From Albifimbria verrucaria (lineage: Eukaryota; Ascomycota; Sordariomycetes; Hypocreales; Stachybotryaceae), in the NCBI GenBank assembly GCA_020081605.1, contig JAHREC010000011.1, positions 3,224,001-3,288,000 on the forward strand: 64,000 bases of DNA, given 5' to 3'. Below, one piece after another: positions 47,401-60,372 of this stretch (position 1 is its first letter; the number at the start of each line of letters is the position of its first letter). Made by a program: the position numbers and the translations under genes. The notes below the pieces were generated by a model. The model saw nothing but the letters and a program-made list of their open reading frames with translations, ran no database searches and was not told the origin of the DNA.

Positions 47401-49859
47401 GATTGTACCCACCTTGGCTCTGACCGCCAAACAAGCCCTGTCCAACTCCGGCATTGCTCTGCGACTGGTGCTGCTGCATCCGTGCTTGCAGGATGCTCAG
47501 GTCCGCAAGATCTACTAAGCCACTCCCCAGAGGAGGAAGTGTTAGCATGCCTGTGCTTCTTCCCTTCTTCTTCTGCTTCGAACCGAAGTCTTGGAAAGCT
47601 CCAGGCTGGTTACCGTAGAGCGATGCCAGGAGGCTGGAAGCAGGAGCTGGGGTGGAGGTAGAGGGTGGTGGGTACTGGTTGGAGAAAGAAGAGATCATGT
47701 ACTCACGCTTTCCTGCATCATGGGCCTGGCTATTTGCCACGCGATTGCGACCTATCAGGCTTTGAAGAAGCTCGTTGGACGAGTCCTTGGGAGCAGCAAA
47801 GCCTGATCCACCAAAACCTTGACCGAACATATTCGGAGGGTGCCAGTCGACTTGAGACCAGGAGGAGGTCCAGGCATGGACGTTGCGTAATATTGGTTTG
47901 TTCCTTGTGTCTGGAAGGAGTTTGGCATCATAGAAGACTGCTGGGCCATGATTCTTGGGTTGGCAGCCAGCTTGACGTTCGTTGCGGTACTTGAGTTGTC
48001 ATTGGCAAAACTGAACCTGGAAGACTGGCGGTTATGCCCTGTCCTTGGAACATGCTGTTTTGTCCAGAAATACCAGGAGGCATCTGGTCGCTAAAGCCGC
48101 TCTGCCCTCTGAGAGTAAACAACTGTTGTGGTGTCATGGTACGGCCAGTAATATTTGATGGCGCGGCATTGAAAGCGGCACCGCCGAGGGCAGGGCTGAA
48201 AGTTCCGTCTGCATTGTTCCGTTGGATAGGAGGTTGTGTTCCTGGCCGACGTTGGTCAAAGCCGTGATTTTCAGCAGTGACTTCTCTTTCTTCTGGTTCG
48301 CCACCGAGAGCAAGGCTACCTCCAGCTTCTACCTCACCCTCCGAATGCTCACGCGTTTCAGGTTGGTCATCCTGGTCTCCTGCCATTCGAGACTCTTCTT
48401 CTAATCTCATTGCTCTGCGCTTGGCACCTCCCTGATGTCAAACATGGGAGGGCCATCCAACCCAATTTGGTAAAATCGGGCAGTATACACTTCTGCATTG
48501 CCATCAGGAGCTCTCTCAGCTCTGCATTGGGCACACCGTTTGAGGATGCGCTGACAACGAGGTCGTCAAGATCTTTCGAGATTTCGGTCGTTTGTTGGTT
48601 CGGCGAACTATTGGAACTCTCAGCGGGAGCCTCGTCTGCTCCCGCCGTCGCTGGAACAGAGGTAGAGATGGCAGGACTGGGTGCTGCAGCACTCGTAGCA
48701 TGGCTACCCCTACGACTGTGCTGCGAATTTCGCGCCCAGTTGGCGGACGAGGAAGTGCAGATGCGTCCAAGCCATTATCCGAACCTTCTTTACTAGAAGA
48801 ACGGGCCATCGGTTGGGAAGCGGGTGGTGCCGCGGGGTGAGAGACTTGCTGTCGTGAGGCCGCACGAGATGGCCCGCCACCTCCAGGCAGTGGCCTTTGG
48901 GTATGAATGCTATTCATTGATGACAAATCCTGACGGGTATAGCTGTCCTCTTCGTCGCCTTGCTCGTGCAAGAACATGCAGCCAGGGTTACCGCACTTCT
49001 CATTCTTAAGCCAGGCCGAGCAATACTTTGTTGTGCCGTGTTGAGCTTTGAGAACTCGATCGCCGTTCTGTGACCCGTGAACTGCTTGAATGCAACGCGT
49101 TGCCTCTTCGGGCTTCTCAAAAGTGACGTAAATGCCTAGTGACTGGTGTTGACCATCCGAAGACTTTCGGTTACTAATCGAGATCTTTTGGATGTTGCCA
49201 TATTGGCCAAAAACTCGGGTTTCCGCAATGTCTTGAGTAACTCATCTTCCCGTACAGTCGGTGCCAGACCGGTGATGTAGACCAGGTTTTTCTGGACCAC
49301 TCGCACTCCGATGAGGTTCTTGCGGTTCTCTTTCTCGGCCTCACGCTTTTGCACTTCCTTTTGCCGCTGTTCTTGTGCCCGCTTCTTCTGATTTTTTTGT
49401 ATGTTGGCGCGGAACTCAGCAACCCTGGGGAGCATGTTAGCTTAAGCTCAAGACTTAGTCGCCGGCCGGGAGAGCTTACTCTTCTGAAGTCACGACCTTC
49501 CACTGTATTGTTTTCTCATCGTATGGTCGTCTGCATGCCGGACACAGTCCGTTCATATTATTCTTTATGTTGTTGAAGCAAAACTGGCAGACCTGAAAAA
49601 CGCACACCGATTAGAACGGTCGACAGTGATCGAGAGTTGAGGGGCGGTTCGTACCTGATAGCCGCACGGACACGGTCGAAAGTTGCGATCTGATAGATCA
49701 AACTCCTCGATACAAAGAGGGCTGTTCGTTCATGTCAGTAAAGAGACTTTGATGATGCCCGAAAGGACTGAGGGGAGGGAAGAAGCGCGTCGCGGTGCGC
49801 GTTTGGACGACTCACCAGACATCCTCCTCCTCTTCTATGAACGAGTCTTGTGGTGCCAT
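44406..49859 (-). CDS. NOT4: CCR4-NOT complex E3 ubiquitin ligase NOT4 (RING + RRM)
   Basis: Subunit of CCR4-NOT acting in mRNA decay, ribosome quality control and ubiquitination. Exon 1 (49859-49816) starts MAPQDSFIEEEEDV. Exons 2 (49721-49655) and 3 (49592-49480) complete the C4C4 RING (CPLCIEEF, PCPCGYQVCQFC, GLCPACRRPY). Exon 4 (from 49424) encodes the coiled linker, the RRM (KNLVYITGLAP, LGIYVTFEKPEEA) and a C3H1-like finger (CSAWLKNEKCGNPGCMFLH). The middle region ends near 47366 with GGYNPNMMYNAYTRW and a stop. A further block (about 46770-44406), starting DDELPSLDE and ending AARRETEKLEKGLNAVIKRN, matches my memory of the C-terminal half of Hypocrealean NOT4, so a long intron of about 600 bases is inferred. 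About a dozen single missing bases break the frames. If the intron is wrong, the distal block is a separate gene. Confidence 0.8.
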
Positions 49860-50287
49860 GGTTTCGGTGTGGTTGGGGCTGTAGGAGTGGACTTGTGAGG
49901 AACGCCACGTATTAATGAGTATTACACAGAGATGGAGAGAAGGGAGATGGAAGTGTAGTGGTTGTTGTAAGGCTTCGAAAGAGAAAGTTCCCAACACCTA
50001 GCCGTGATTGGCTTAGTGCATGCAAGGCAAGTCACGTGTGAAAAGCTGCTACGTGCAGCAAATGTGAGCCGAGTGCAAAGTAGCCTTCGGGCACAGCAAC
50101 GCTGGAAAAGACAGCCAGCTGAAGGCGCGTGGTGACTTGTCGGCAAAACCCCGGGCGTTGTGCCCTTTGCTAAGAGGAACTTCATTCCATCGACCAGCCA
50201 ATGCTAGAGCCGTCATTGACAACTCGACCTGCACGCCGTATCATCTCTTCAATCGTCAATTGGCCACACGGCACCGCGTATCTGGCC
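49860..50287. promoter_or_regulatory. Divergent promoter region NOT4 / NDUFS3
   Basis: A compact 428-base shared promoter. It contains a reverse CCAAT box (ATTGG, 50007-50011) and a TCACGTG box (50032-50038). No coding sequence. Confidence 0.45.
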
Positions 50288-51208
50288 ATGGCGACCAACA
50301 TTTCCAGGACCCGGGCAATTGCCTCAGCTCTGAAGCCTGCCAGACCGTCCTCCCTCTGCCGCAATGACTTGCCTGTCCGCTGCTTCTCGACCTCGACAGC
50401 TCAATATGTCGCAATGCCCAAGGAGTCCTCGAACATGCGAAAGGCCCCTCGCGACCACATTGGCGCCCTGAAGGCTCCCATTGTCAACCCTGCCGACAAA
50501 TACCAGAGCAAGGCCGAGAACCTTCACCGCTACGGAGCTTGGGTCATGGGCTGCTTGCCCAAGTACGTCCAGCAGTTCTCCGTCTGGAAGGACGAGCTCA
50601 CCCTCTATACCGCGCCCTCTGGTGTCATCCCTCTCATGTCGTTCCTCAAGTGTAAGTATATATAGGTGCCCTTGTCTCTGGAGTTGATTCTAATGTATGG
50701 CTAGACAACACTGCTGCTGAGTTCACCCAGCTGAGCACGGTCACTGCTGCCGACTACCCAACCCGCGAGAACCGATTCGAGATCGTCTACAACTTGCTCT
50801 CCGTCCGCCACAACTCGCGTATCCGCGTCAAGACCTACGCAGACGAGGCTTCCCCGTCCCCAGCGTCACTAGCCTTTACGATGGCGCTAACTGGTATGAG
50901 CGAGAGGTCTACGACCTGTTCGGCGTCTTCTTCACTGGCCACCCTGATCTTCGAAGAATCATGACCGATTACGGCTTTGAGGGCCACCCCTGCGAAAGGA
51001 CTTCCCAATGACTGGCTACACTGAAATCCGATACGATGAGGAGAAGAAGCGTATCGTCACCGAGCCTCTTGAGCTCACTCAGGCGTTCCGAAACTTTGAG
51101 GGTGGATCTAGTTCTTGGGAGCAGGTCGGACCTGGTGCGGACCTAAAGCCTGAGTCTTTCAAGCTGCCGACACCAAAGCCCGAGGAAAAGACTGAGGAGA
51201 AGAAGTAG
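50288..51208 (+). CDS. NDUFS3: NADH dehydrogenase (complex I) 30 kDa subunit, NDUFS3 / NuoC homologue
   Basis: Peripheral-arm subunit of mitochondrial complex I near the quinone site. The start ATG at 50288 gives a presequence rich in Arg, Ala and Ser ([20 protein letters not shown]). One intron, 50652-50704, splits a Tyr codon. The family signature is present as [20 protein letters not shown], followed by [20 protein letters not shown]. The Lys/Glu-rich tail ends PEEKTEEKK. Two bases are missing in C runs, near 50853-50856 and 50989-50992; with them the exons sum to 870 nt and 289 residues, the expected length. Because this gene is conserved and the breaks fall inside invariant blocks, it is one of the clearest indicators that the breaks are sequence errors. 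Divergent from NOT4. Confidence 0.94.
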
Positions 51209-51945
51209 ACTTGGAGTCTACCTTGTATACAATGAAGCACCTTGCTGAGGATAGTTGTTCCTTTATCATTTAGAGACCAATTCGATGTCGAAGTTATAAG
51301 CTCAATTCCATGCTCTACTTGTGGAAACTCGCACTTTTTGACAAGAATGTGAAGACGAGACGTTTTCCAGACTAACCTGCCACGTATAGAGCACCCTTAA
51401 GTTGAGATGTGACATCTAAGCAGCAGCTGATAAATATAACCAATCTAAGATGGAGAGCTCATCAACCACAGTGGTTACACGCATATTGCTGTTATTAATA
51501 TTCATCGCGTCCACTTGCGTTGGTCCTTCAGATTTTGGTAAGCACTGGACGTTCAGATTTTCACATTTTTGAGTGGACAGACACGAGTTAATCTGGCCAG
51601 ACCAGAATTATTGGTTTTCAATCTCTACTCGTGGCTCGTCATTGTCTTGAGGCAAGGGAGCAGCAGTCTTCTGGAAATACTTTCAGCAGAGGTGCATGAA
51701 AGATCACCAGTGTTAAAAAAAGAGCACTAAGCATGGTATTTGAACGCTGAGTTTGTATATTTATAGCAACTGACATAAACGCTTGTCCCGAACGCCAGAA
51801 GATGCTAGCAATGGCTTGGAATGCAGCGTGCAGAAGCATCACCGTCCGATGTCAAGCGTCCAGATGCGTCTCAACGGAACAATATAATGTACGTGGGAAA
51901 GTTGAAGATACGTGGAGCTGCAAGAGCTCCGGAGATGATTTAGTC
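51209..51945. other. Convergent intergenic region NDUFS3 / ZDS1
   Basis: AT-richer than the neighbours, with 3' untranslated regions of both genes. No gene recognised. Confidence 0.45.
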
Positions 51946-54863
51946 TCACCACATGTCATCTCGTCCGTCGTGCCGCCGCCCATCCCCGTTGCCATGATAC
52001 TGATAGTACTCTTTGGATCCTTGGCCGTATCCTTCCGATCCATCATAACCATAATCGTTCTGATGTTCATTTCCATGTTCATCCTCATAAATCTGAGCGT
52101 CATCGACGTAATCCACCTGATCGTTCGGGTCAGTATCTGCGTACTGAACAGCAGCCTGTAGAACCTATTAATTACGAATCTCAATAAACCGATCATAATG
52201 ACAACATACCCTGTGATAGTCGTAGTCGTATTGGTCGAGACTATTCTGGGAATCTTGATCCTGCATCTGCTGTTGCTGTTGATACTCCATTTCTTGTTGC
52301 TTGCGCCGAGCCTCTTCCTCAAGACGCTTTTGCTGCGGTGACGTTGGTACGTTCATCTGTGGATGCATGGCTTGTACGATGGCCAAGTAGCTGTACATAA
52401 AGTTACTTAGAAGTACCTGACTTTGGAGGGACCGGCGAGGGTTAGCCAGTTTGATATGAGCCATTCTATAAATGGCTCGCTCTTCCAAGAGGGAAAGCGA
52501 GTCCAATTATAGTCGACGTCTGGCACCAGAGGTTTGTATGGGGATCTTCTGGGATCTGAAGGTGCTGTGCCTTCTTGCTGCTCTTCTCCTTCTCTTCCTT
52601 TCTCTTACTGCCCCGAAAATGGATGAAAATATGCTTCCATCCTTATCTTTCTTGGAATCGCTTTTGCGGTTGCTCTCTTTCCTCCGTTCTTCGATAAGTT
52701 TGCTCTCCACATTATCTCGATCCAGCACCAGGCTTTCGCGACCTTTGTTCGAGCTGGAGTTTTTCTCAATAGACGTCTGAATCACGTCTAAGCGGGCATT
52801 GTCTGCTTTGTCGTTGGTAGCCTTGGACTTTGACTTCTTGCTCTCGTCCTTCTTCTTCTCTTTATCCTCTCCGCTGCTCTTGAACCATTTCCACGTGCTG
52901 CTAGATTTGATCGATGACACACTTGATGCGTCATCATCTTTGTCCTTCTTTGCTTTCTTCTCAGGCTTCTTCTCGTCATGGCTAAAAGTAGGAATGATAG
53001 TGAGACTATCTGTTCGCATTGTGGCACCAGAGGCTGGACTAGAGTTGGATCCTAGTGTATCGCTCAAATTATTCGATGTTGTAGGTTGGGGTTGCTTCGA
53101 AGTATACTGCTGTGGTAGCGGTTGTTGAGGGGCCACGGGAGTGCCACTGGGGCGCAGACTTGATCGTGGGGTGGCTCCTCAATTCGCAGCTCAGATTCTG
53201 GTTCTGGTTGCGAGTGCATGTACTGCACGCCTCGCTCTGCAGATCCCTCTACGGTCACGTCTCTTGCGTTGGGTGTATATGCTCCGAGAGATGATGTAGA
53301 CGCGGCACGCAAAGGCTGATCTTGGGAAGCATACGGTGATGGGGCTGTCCGGGCATCACCCGAATCTGGTTCAGACCCCTCCAAAGCAGCCAGCGCAGCG
53401 AGCGATTCTTGCACAAAGTTTCCTTGCCGACGGACAGAGCGCTTTGGCCGTGAGTAATTTTCCGCAACTGGTTCTGACTGAACTCTGGTGAGTCCATGTC
53501 CTGGCGGGGCATCGATAGCATTGGGTAGAGGAGGTGAAGCCTCGCTTTCTTGCTGGCGTTGAGCAATACGCCGAGAGAAGGGTGCCTTATCACCAGAACG
53601 CAGACTACCTCCTTTCCTATATGTTGTACGGGTCGATCTGCGCAAGCCCATTCCCGGAGCCATGGGCAAAATAGGCATGTCATCTGGGTTGCCTTCGGGT
53701 GAAGTAGCCTGTGCCTGGGAATCTTGGGTCAACTTCTGCACCGCCTTGCTCGGATCTTTGACGAGCTCGTCAATGCTGAGTTCCCGACGATGGTTGTCAC
53801 GACCCTCTTGAGATTTCTTTCTTTCCAGCCTATCAGCTCCATCGATATACCCAACTGCTCCCCGTCCCCGGAATTATCGATCTGGCGCGAAAGCATAGAT
53901 TTTGTCTCCTCAAAGATCCTGAACCTGAATCACTCCGACTTAGATCGCTGCCTCCTGAAAGGAATGACTCTCCTGATCTCCTTCGTATTGACTGTACACG
54001 CTTCTCGAGGAAGGACTTGAACTCGGTAGGGGCAAGCTCGGGATGCACCCTAGCAGGCACCCAGAGCAACCTGGAGGGGTCATTCTCATCATCGTCTCCA
54101 CTAGGAGCAATGACAGGCATAGCCGATAAAGACATGGGAGGCATATCTGGGTCAATATAGTTTCCTACATCCATGGACATTCGCCTTAGTGCTTGTAGGT
54201 TGCTGAGTTCCTGCGCAATATCGTTGGGATTGTCGATGTTGGTCAGAGGAAACTGTGATACGGATGAGTCCGGCTGAGCGTCTCGAAAGCCAATCGGTGA
54301 CCGGAGCGGTTGGGCTGCCTGCTCGTGCGAGCCGCCCCTTTGACTAGTTCGCCGAATGGGCATTGTCTGTGCCTTTTTCAGGCTGGCGCGCATTTCATTG
54401 ACGGGAGGGAGGCTTGAGGTTGGTCGGACACAGAGCGGTTAAGAGGAGCTCGGGTTCCATTGTTCTCTGAAATCGGTTCCGACCCTCGTGCGCCATAATG
54501 ATCGATATTTTGCTGCGGCACAATTCGTTGTATGTGGTCCTGATAAGATGCCCCGGGGATGAAACTCAAAGGCCGGCCACTCTCAGAGCCCGAGTCGTCT
54601 TCATCGCCGTAAAGAGTACCGATCGCTTCAGTTACGTGGTGACTAGGATCGGATATAGATAGTTGAGTACCATGGCCGCGTCGACTGGCGAAACTGCCGC
54701 CAACATCGCCACGGGGAGGAGGAGAGGTCTGCGACATTGAAGGGTCAGCAAGATCAGCGTAGGGGCGTGGGATGGAAAGGTAAGAGCAGTCTGCGAAAGA
54801 GCCTGAAGGTATTCGAGCTAGGTCCCGTGCCATGTCTGACATCCACCACACATCTGATAACAT
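51946..54863 (-). CDS. ZDS1: Zds1-family protein (PP2A-Cdc55 regulator, polarity and cell cycle)
   Basis: Zds proteins bind PP2A-Cdc55 and act in mitotic entry/exit, polarity and stress signalling. The N-terminal part contains HHVTEAIGTLYGDEDDSGSE, seen in filamentous-fungal members. A long disordered, Ser/Arg-rich region includes RLLWVPARVHPELAPTEFKS and RRSTRTTYRKGGSLRSGDK. A Lys/Ser-rich part precedes the diagnostic Zds C-terminal domain, YKPLVPDVDYNWTRFPLLEE then RAIYRMAHIKLANPRRSLQS and LLSNFMYSYL. A short Gln tract and an acidic Tyr/Asp/His-rich tail follow. One intron, 52209-52165. Seven single missing bases (near 54400, 53900, 53840, 53150, 52600, 52540 and 52495) keep one frame: 2880 nt, 959 residues. 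The start may instead be one of two Met codons within the first 11 codons. Confidence 0.85.
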
Positions 54864-57800
54864 GAAAGAGGCAGCTTGGCGAAAGACTCTTTTCTGACGC
54901 CGGAGTTTTCACGCACCATCATCGAGGACCTAATGAACAGGGCCGTAGGTCAAGAAAGGAGAGCCTTAGGGCGGGGATAAAGGCCTTCACAGAGTCGATT
55001 CTCGGGTGGCAACCATGGGGTGAACAGGCGGGCAGCGCTACCACGAGGCGTAAGGACAAGAACAATGCGACGCGAACGAGCGGGCGGACGCTACGGAGCC
55101 TTTGTCGACCGAGGTCGTTGAGGTCGTCGAAGGCGAGAGGAATGCATACGCCTCCTGAGCGAGCAGTCGTCTTGAATGGTTACCGTCGCATCCGCATCGA
55201 TAGGCGTCAGTCGGAGCCGTGGCCGACACTGGCAAGGACGCTCGAGGGGCTTGGAGGAGGAGGAGGGTATGACGACTGTCGTAGGCCGGATATGTTATGG
55301 GGTCGGCTCGGTAGGTCTCCTGGGTTTGGTTGATCGTCGAGGAGGGATGATGGTTCGCCTGGGCTTGGCCTGCTGGTCCGGAATCAGTGTACTCTCCGGG
55401 CGAGTTACAGCAGAGACGGCCTTGGTAGGGAGAGAGGCAGCCTTTGGTGAGGCAAGGCAATGTCAGGTAGCGCAAGGAAGCGCTAAAATGGCCCTTGAAC
55501 CGCCCTGTTGCACCAGTCTGGGTACCGGTACCCAGTCGACAGCCTGCGTTTTCGCCCTGGTCAAGGCCAATCCCTTAAAAGCATCACGTGGGTCCACAAT
55601 CAAGGGAGGGGATCAAGTAGCAAGACACTCGCCCGTCACTGCGTCACTGGCGTTTTTTTGCATGCTGTGGTTGCAAGTATCGGTACGTCAAGGGATGGGC
55701 ACGCTGCCACCAAGATTCCAATGTCACCACTCCCGTTAATCCAACGGGTTACGAACTGAGCCTCGATAAGGTGGTCGCCTCTCACGCAGTTAGGTCCCGG
55801 TATCCAAACTCTATTGGGATCCTTTCGAGTCCACGTTTGCCGCCTTGGTTCTGGATGGGAGGTAGAAATTTGTCCCCATGAGCCCCCTACTATATAAGGT
55901 GCTAAGGCAGTGAGGTACCCAGGTACTTTGCGGAACCTTGCTCAACTGAGATTAAGTTGGTCCCTTACCGTTTCCACCTGTAACTTGATACCCAATTATA
56001 ACCAGGATACTTCCCAGCTACCAGTACGGACCACACCTGCAGTCTCGATGCTAGCTGCAACTCCTGTGATTAGATGTTCCGTAAAGTACCTCGCTCCTAA
56101 CATAGCGCGAGCCGGCATTATATCGGCACCATCTTGCTCTCGTGTCTGTGTCGCATGAGCAGTTGTTGTCCAGGTGAAGCAAGAAAGGGTTGAGCCCAGC
56201 CATGTCGCTAAGCCATGTGTTTGAATCGGATGACCGGCAGAGACTTGAGAAGAAGGAGATGGCTCCAAAGAAGCAACCCCACCAAGACGCCTTGACCTAC
56301 CAGTTCAAAGTACCTACCAGGTACATAAACAACATCTTGGCGGCAAGTGAATGCCAAAGGATCATTCGCTCCCAAGTCTTGACTCCTCGCGCCCATAAAA
56401 TTAGCCTCGATTCATGAAGGCCAATCATGAATCGTACTATTGACTGAAACCTATAGAGAACACCTTACAGTCGGATTTATACCCAACAAGTCGGTGTATA
56501 GATGCCTGTAAATTAAGAAAAATACTTGGGTATCGAGGTAGGCGGTTTTGGTCTCTCGCCTTAAATCCTATGGCTAGTTGTGACAATCTATAAAATTGCG
56601 CGGTCCCTACTATGCAGGCGGGCAGCAGCATAAAACAAGCTTGCTGAACTTTGATCCTGATGAGAGTATGATGAAGTCGAAAACCGGACTCATCAAAGAA
56701 TTCGCCTACATGTGTGATCGATGGGCTACGCCTGCTTCCCTCAGCCGGGTGCGCTCACACATATACACGAATATTGTGAGTGCGAACTTGTTATGCTGCG
56801 ATGTTTGGTAGTGGAGCATTTGTGATAGTAACCAGAGGGTTGGCAAATTGCCCATTGCTGAAGTGCTTGGGTAGCTCACCTGGCGCTGGGTTGATTGATA
56901 TTGGGCACCAGTGGCACATGATCGAACCCGACTATCGTTCAGACACAAACGATTACATTAATATGTGTATAGCTGCCAGCGTAGTAAACTTCCGCGCTCG
57001 TTAATGTCTACCCCGAGTATCAGGTTTTATGTAAACCTTGATAGTAAGTATGCTGGTAAGGGGTTATGGAGTAAAACAAGCTCCACAGACGGCAGCATCT
57101 CAGCTTCCGCCCAGCCACTTAGTCAACGAGAGGTAACCGCCCAGATTTTTCTCTACTTCTTTACCGCTTTAGACTTTGCTTTGGAATTTGTGTGGAGTTG
57201 TAAGTCACTTGATTGAGCCGCTTGTGCCTATCTAGACCTGTTTCATGATCCTACCGTTACTTCTTGAGGTTGCATCTTTTTAGTCATGTTCCAGATTGAG
57301 ACTGTATTGTACGATGTGACCAAGGTACCCAGGAATAGATGAATAAGTAAGGGAGGCATGCTATCCCAGAGATATGCTACAAAAAGCTCTTGGTCTGAAC
57401 AATGGGAAACGGCACCAACGCCATAAAGTCTCAGGACGATGATAATACGTAGGATAGTTGGTAGGGTGCCTGTGGCTTGCAGGCTTCAGGTGTTGACGCT
57501 CAATTAAGGCAAGCCGAGCTTGAGAAATTACTAAGCCGAATGGCTGTCGGATTTGTTTGCTCAGGTGCTGATGCTCAACGCTGATTGATGGTTTGCGGAG
57601 CGCTAGTCCAAAAAGGCCTAGACCAGCCTCCGACCTTTTGGGGCCTTTCCTAGAAAATTATCTCCAGTTTGCTAGCCTTATTAGTAGAGCTGCGAAAACC
57701 ACAGCTGGGGACTCACCTTGCATCTTCTGCTTCTTCCTCCTGCCGCCCCGTTGTCTTTGATACCCGTCATAGCCGCACCCTTCGCACCCTCCTCCCCGAA

Positions 57801-58282
57801 ACTCGTCTATTGTGCGCAACAGGTTTCCGTCTTTTCTCGCCCGGCTCAGATCTCAGCGCATTGGTTTATTTGATAGAATGGCTGCTGTGAGTGCTGGGCT
57901 CCTCCCTTCCTCCCTCCCTCTCTACCTACCGAAACGCCCCAGGAGGTCCGCGGCCACGAAGTCGGCAAGTGCGAACGAGGGCACGCGGTGGCTCCTTCTC
58001 GCCAGATGCTCTTGCCATGCGCAAGCCTTCTAGCATACCATCCATGCCGTGCCCTGGCCGTGACCGAGCTTGGCCGTTCCTCCATCGCTCTCCCGGCCTT
58101 GGTTGGCTCGTCATCCATCCCGTTTGCGCAACTGTGCATCTGGCCATCTACGATAGGTAGCCATCAGCACCAGCTACAAACCTCGACCTCCTCCGCTCCC
58201 TGTCGTCCCCGCCGTGATGGATCACCTATACATAATCGATGAAGCCCCAGTTCTGTGGCGGAAAAGAAAACTGTTAATGTAC
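54864..58282. other. 3.4 kb intergenic region between divergent genes
   Basis: Holds the ZDS1 promoter/leader (GC-rich, 54.9-55.5 kb), then AT-richer sequence (55.8-57.6 kb), then the leader of the phosphoesterase-like gene. A GGTACC/CCAGGTACT motif occurs at 55913-55926. At 57878-57891 an ATG with three codons followed by a GTGAGT donor could be a short upstream exon. No other gene, tRNA or repeat element is recognised. Confidence 0.45.
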
Positions 58283-60372
58283 ATGACTGACGACGACTTC
58301 CAGCCGCGACCCTACTCCAACCCAGGCTATCTCCAGAACGGTGCCACGGCGATCCCTACTGGTGCCGCGCCTCTTCTGCCCAACCAAGGCCGTGTCATTC
58401 AAACGGGTCCCATCAGAGTGCTGTGCATTGCGGACGTGCGAGGTGGGCATACTGTCCATGCTGTCGCTCTACGTGAACCCCTTTGCTGACTACCGTGCTC
58501 AGGCAACTTAAGATCGCTAAACGAACTCGCAAAGCAAGCCCGAGCCGACCACATCATCCACACTGGCGATTTCGGTTTCTACGACAGCTCCTCCCTCGAG
58601 CGCATTGCAGAGAAGACCCTCAAACATGTCGCTCAGTACTCGCCCCTGATCCCCGAGCCCGTCAAGAAGGCCATCCAACAAGGTGGTGCCGGCCCTGTCA
58701 AGTCGCGATTCCCACCCAGCGAACTCCTCTCTCTGAACTTCCCCTGCTGCTATCCGGGGAGGTCAAGCTCGATGTTCCCGTCTATACCGTTTGGGGTGCC
58801 TGCGAGGATGTTCGCGTTCTCGAGAAGTTCCGTTCGGGTGAATACAAAGTTCCCAACCTGCACATCATCGATGAGGCCCGTTCCATGCTGCTTGAGATTG
58901 GTGGTGTGAAGCTACGGCTGCTTGGACTGGGCGGTGCGGTGGTAATGCATAAGCTGTTCGACAACGGTGAAGGTCGCACTACCATTGCCGGAGGCCAGGG
59001 TACCATGTGGACGACCCTGCTGCAAATGGGCGAGTTGGTGGACACAGCGCACCGTGTCTACGATCCTACGGAGACACGTGTCTTTGTCACACACGCTTCT
59101 CCCGCACGAGAGGGTATCCTGAACCAGCTGTCCGTCACCTTGAAGGCAGACTTCTCCATTTCGGCAGGCCTGCATTTCCGGTACGGTAGCTCTTACAACG
59201 AATTCAGCGTCAACCCCACCCTTGATCACTACCGCGGCAAGCTTGCTGCATCCAAGGCCTCCTTCAACGATGTTTGGGAGACTGTCAAGGGCGAAGTCGA
59301 GCCCGCCATCCAGCAGAACGAGGCTCAGCAGAACTTGCTTAAGAACGCACTACAGATTGTGGAGAAGATGCCTACGACTGCTGCTGGCGGGAACCCGTTC
59401 GGTGGTCCTGTAGCTGGGCAGGCAGCTCTCGGCCAAGTCGATGAGAGTGCTTTCAAGAACATGTGGAACTTCAACCTTGCTGACGCCGCTTTCGGTTACC
59501 TTGTTTTGGAAATTCAGGATGGACGTATCGGTACTGAGATGCGAGCCCAAGGATTCAACTTCTCACACCGAGGAGCCAAGCAGCAGCCTGGCAGTGCCCC
59601 GCGGCGCCTGCTACCTCGAGTGCTGGTGCTTCTGCGCCCACGCCCCTGCCGCACAGCCCACTGCTCCTCCGCCAGCTAGCCGCCAGCCATCTGCTCAAGC
59701 AGCCAAGCCTGCAGCTGCCACTCCCTCTCTGGACCGGCCCACCCAGAAACTCCCCAGCCAAGCCAGACCTCCGGCATCGCCTCATCTAGCAAAGACACTG
59801 AAAAGACACCTGCGGCTGCCAATGGGCCTACCAACGGCCCGGAGCCAGCGTCGTCTCCTGCTCCCAAGACCCCTGCCTCTGACATTATTGGCTTGTTTAT
59901 CATGAACGTTAACACCGAGGAGCAATGTCGAGACCTCTTTGACGATGAGGATAAGCCCAAGATCCTCAAGGTTGACAAGTGGGGCAACTCGAACAAGGTC
60001 GTCCAGTTCAAGACGGTTGAGGATCGTGATGCTGCCATGGCACGTCTGCCAGAGGAAGTCAAGACTCGAACCCAGGAGGATCGGTCGAAGCCACTGGTCA
60101 AGATCTTCCAGCATCGCGAGGGTAAGGCTTTCAGCAACAGAGGCGGTGCCGGAACCTGGGGTAGCAGTGGACGTGGTGGTGCTGCCAGCTCCAGCGGGTA
60201 CCGAAGCGCTGGCGGTACTAGCGACTCCGAGAGCAACCGACGAGGTGGCCGTGGAGGTCGTGGAGGCCGTGGCTCTGACAGAGGACGTGGCGGCCGGGGC
60301 AGAGGAGCTCTTAAGGGAGAAGCTGGAACATCGTCCCCAGCTGGCGCGCCGTCTACCCCTGCAGCCGACTAA
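58283..60372 (+). CDS. Metallophosphoesterase-like protein with RRM-like region and RGG tail
   Basis: A calcineurin-type phosphoesterase fold is suggested by IRVLCIADVRGNLRSLNELA, HTGDFGFYD, YTVWGACEDV and VFVTHASPAREG, in the right order and spacing (residues about 45-255). The usual metal ligands are altered: DxH reads DVR, GDxxD reads GDFGF, GNHE reads GACE. A fungal-specific part follows (SVNPTLDHYRGKLAASKASF); I associate this arrangement with the DUF2433 family. The C-terminal third has a low-complexity linker, an RRM-like stretch (IIGLFIMNVNTEEQCRDLFD) and an RGG-rich tail (RRGGRGGRGGRG). One intron, 58443-58502. Four missing bases (near 58730, 59597, 59648 and 59780) give 2034 nt, 677 residues. 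The start is the last of several in-frame ATGs; upstream ones at 58217 and 58277 are possible. Confidence 0.75.

Noticed and set aside
41759..51208. Calling TOK1, NOT4 and NDUFS3 pseudogenes because of in-frame stops
   Set aside because: Conserved residues continue unbroken across each shift and exon phases close exactly when single bases are restored.
54864..55500. Minus-strand frame 55038-55475 as extension of ZDS1
   Set aside because: Compositionally biased and not continuous with the ZDS1 start; better explained as leader or promoter.
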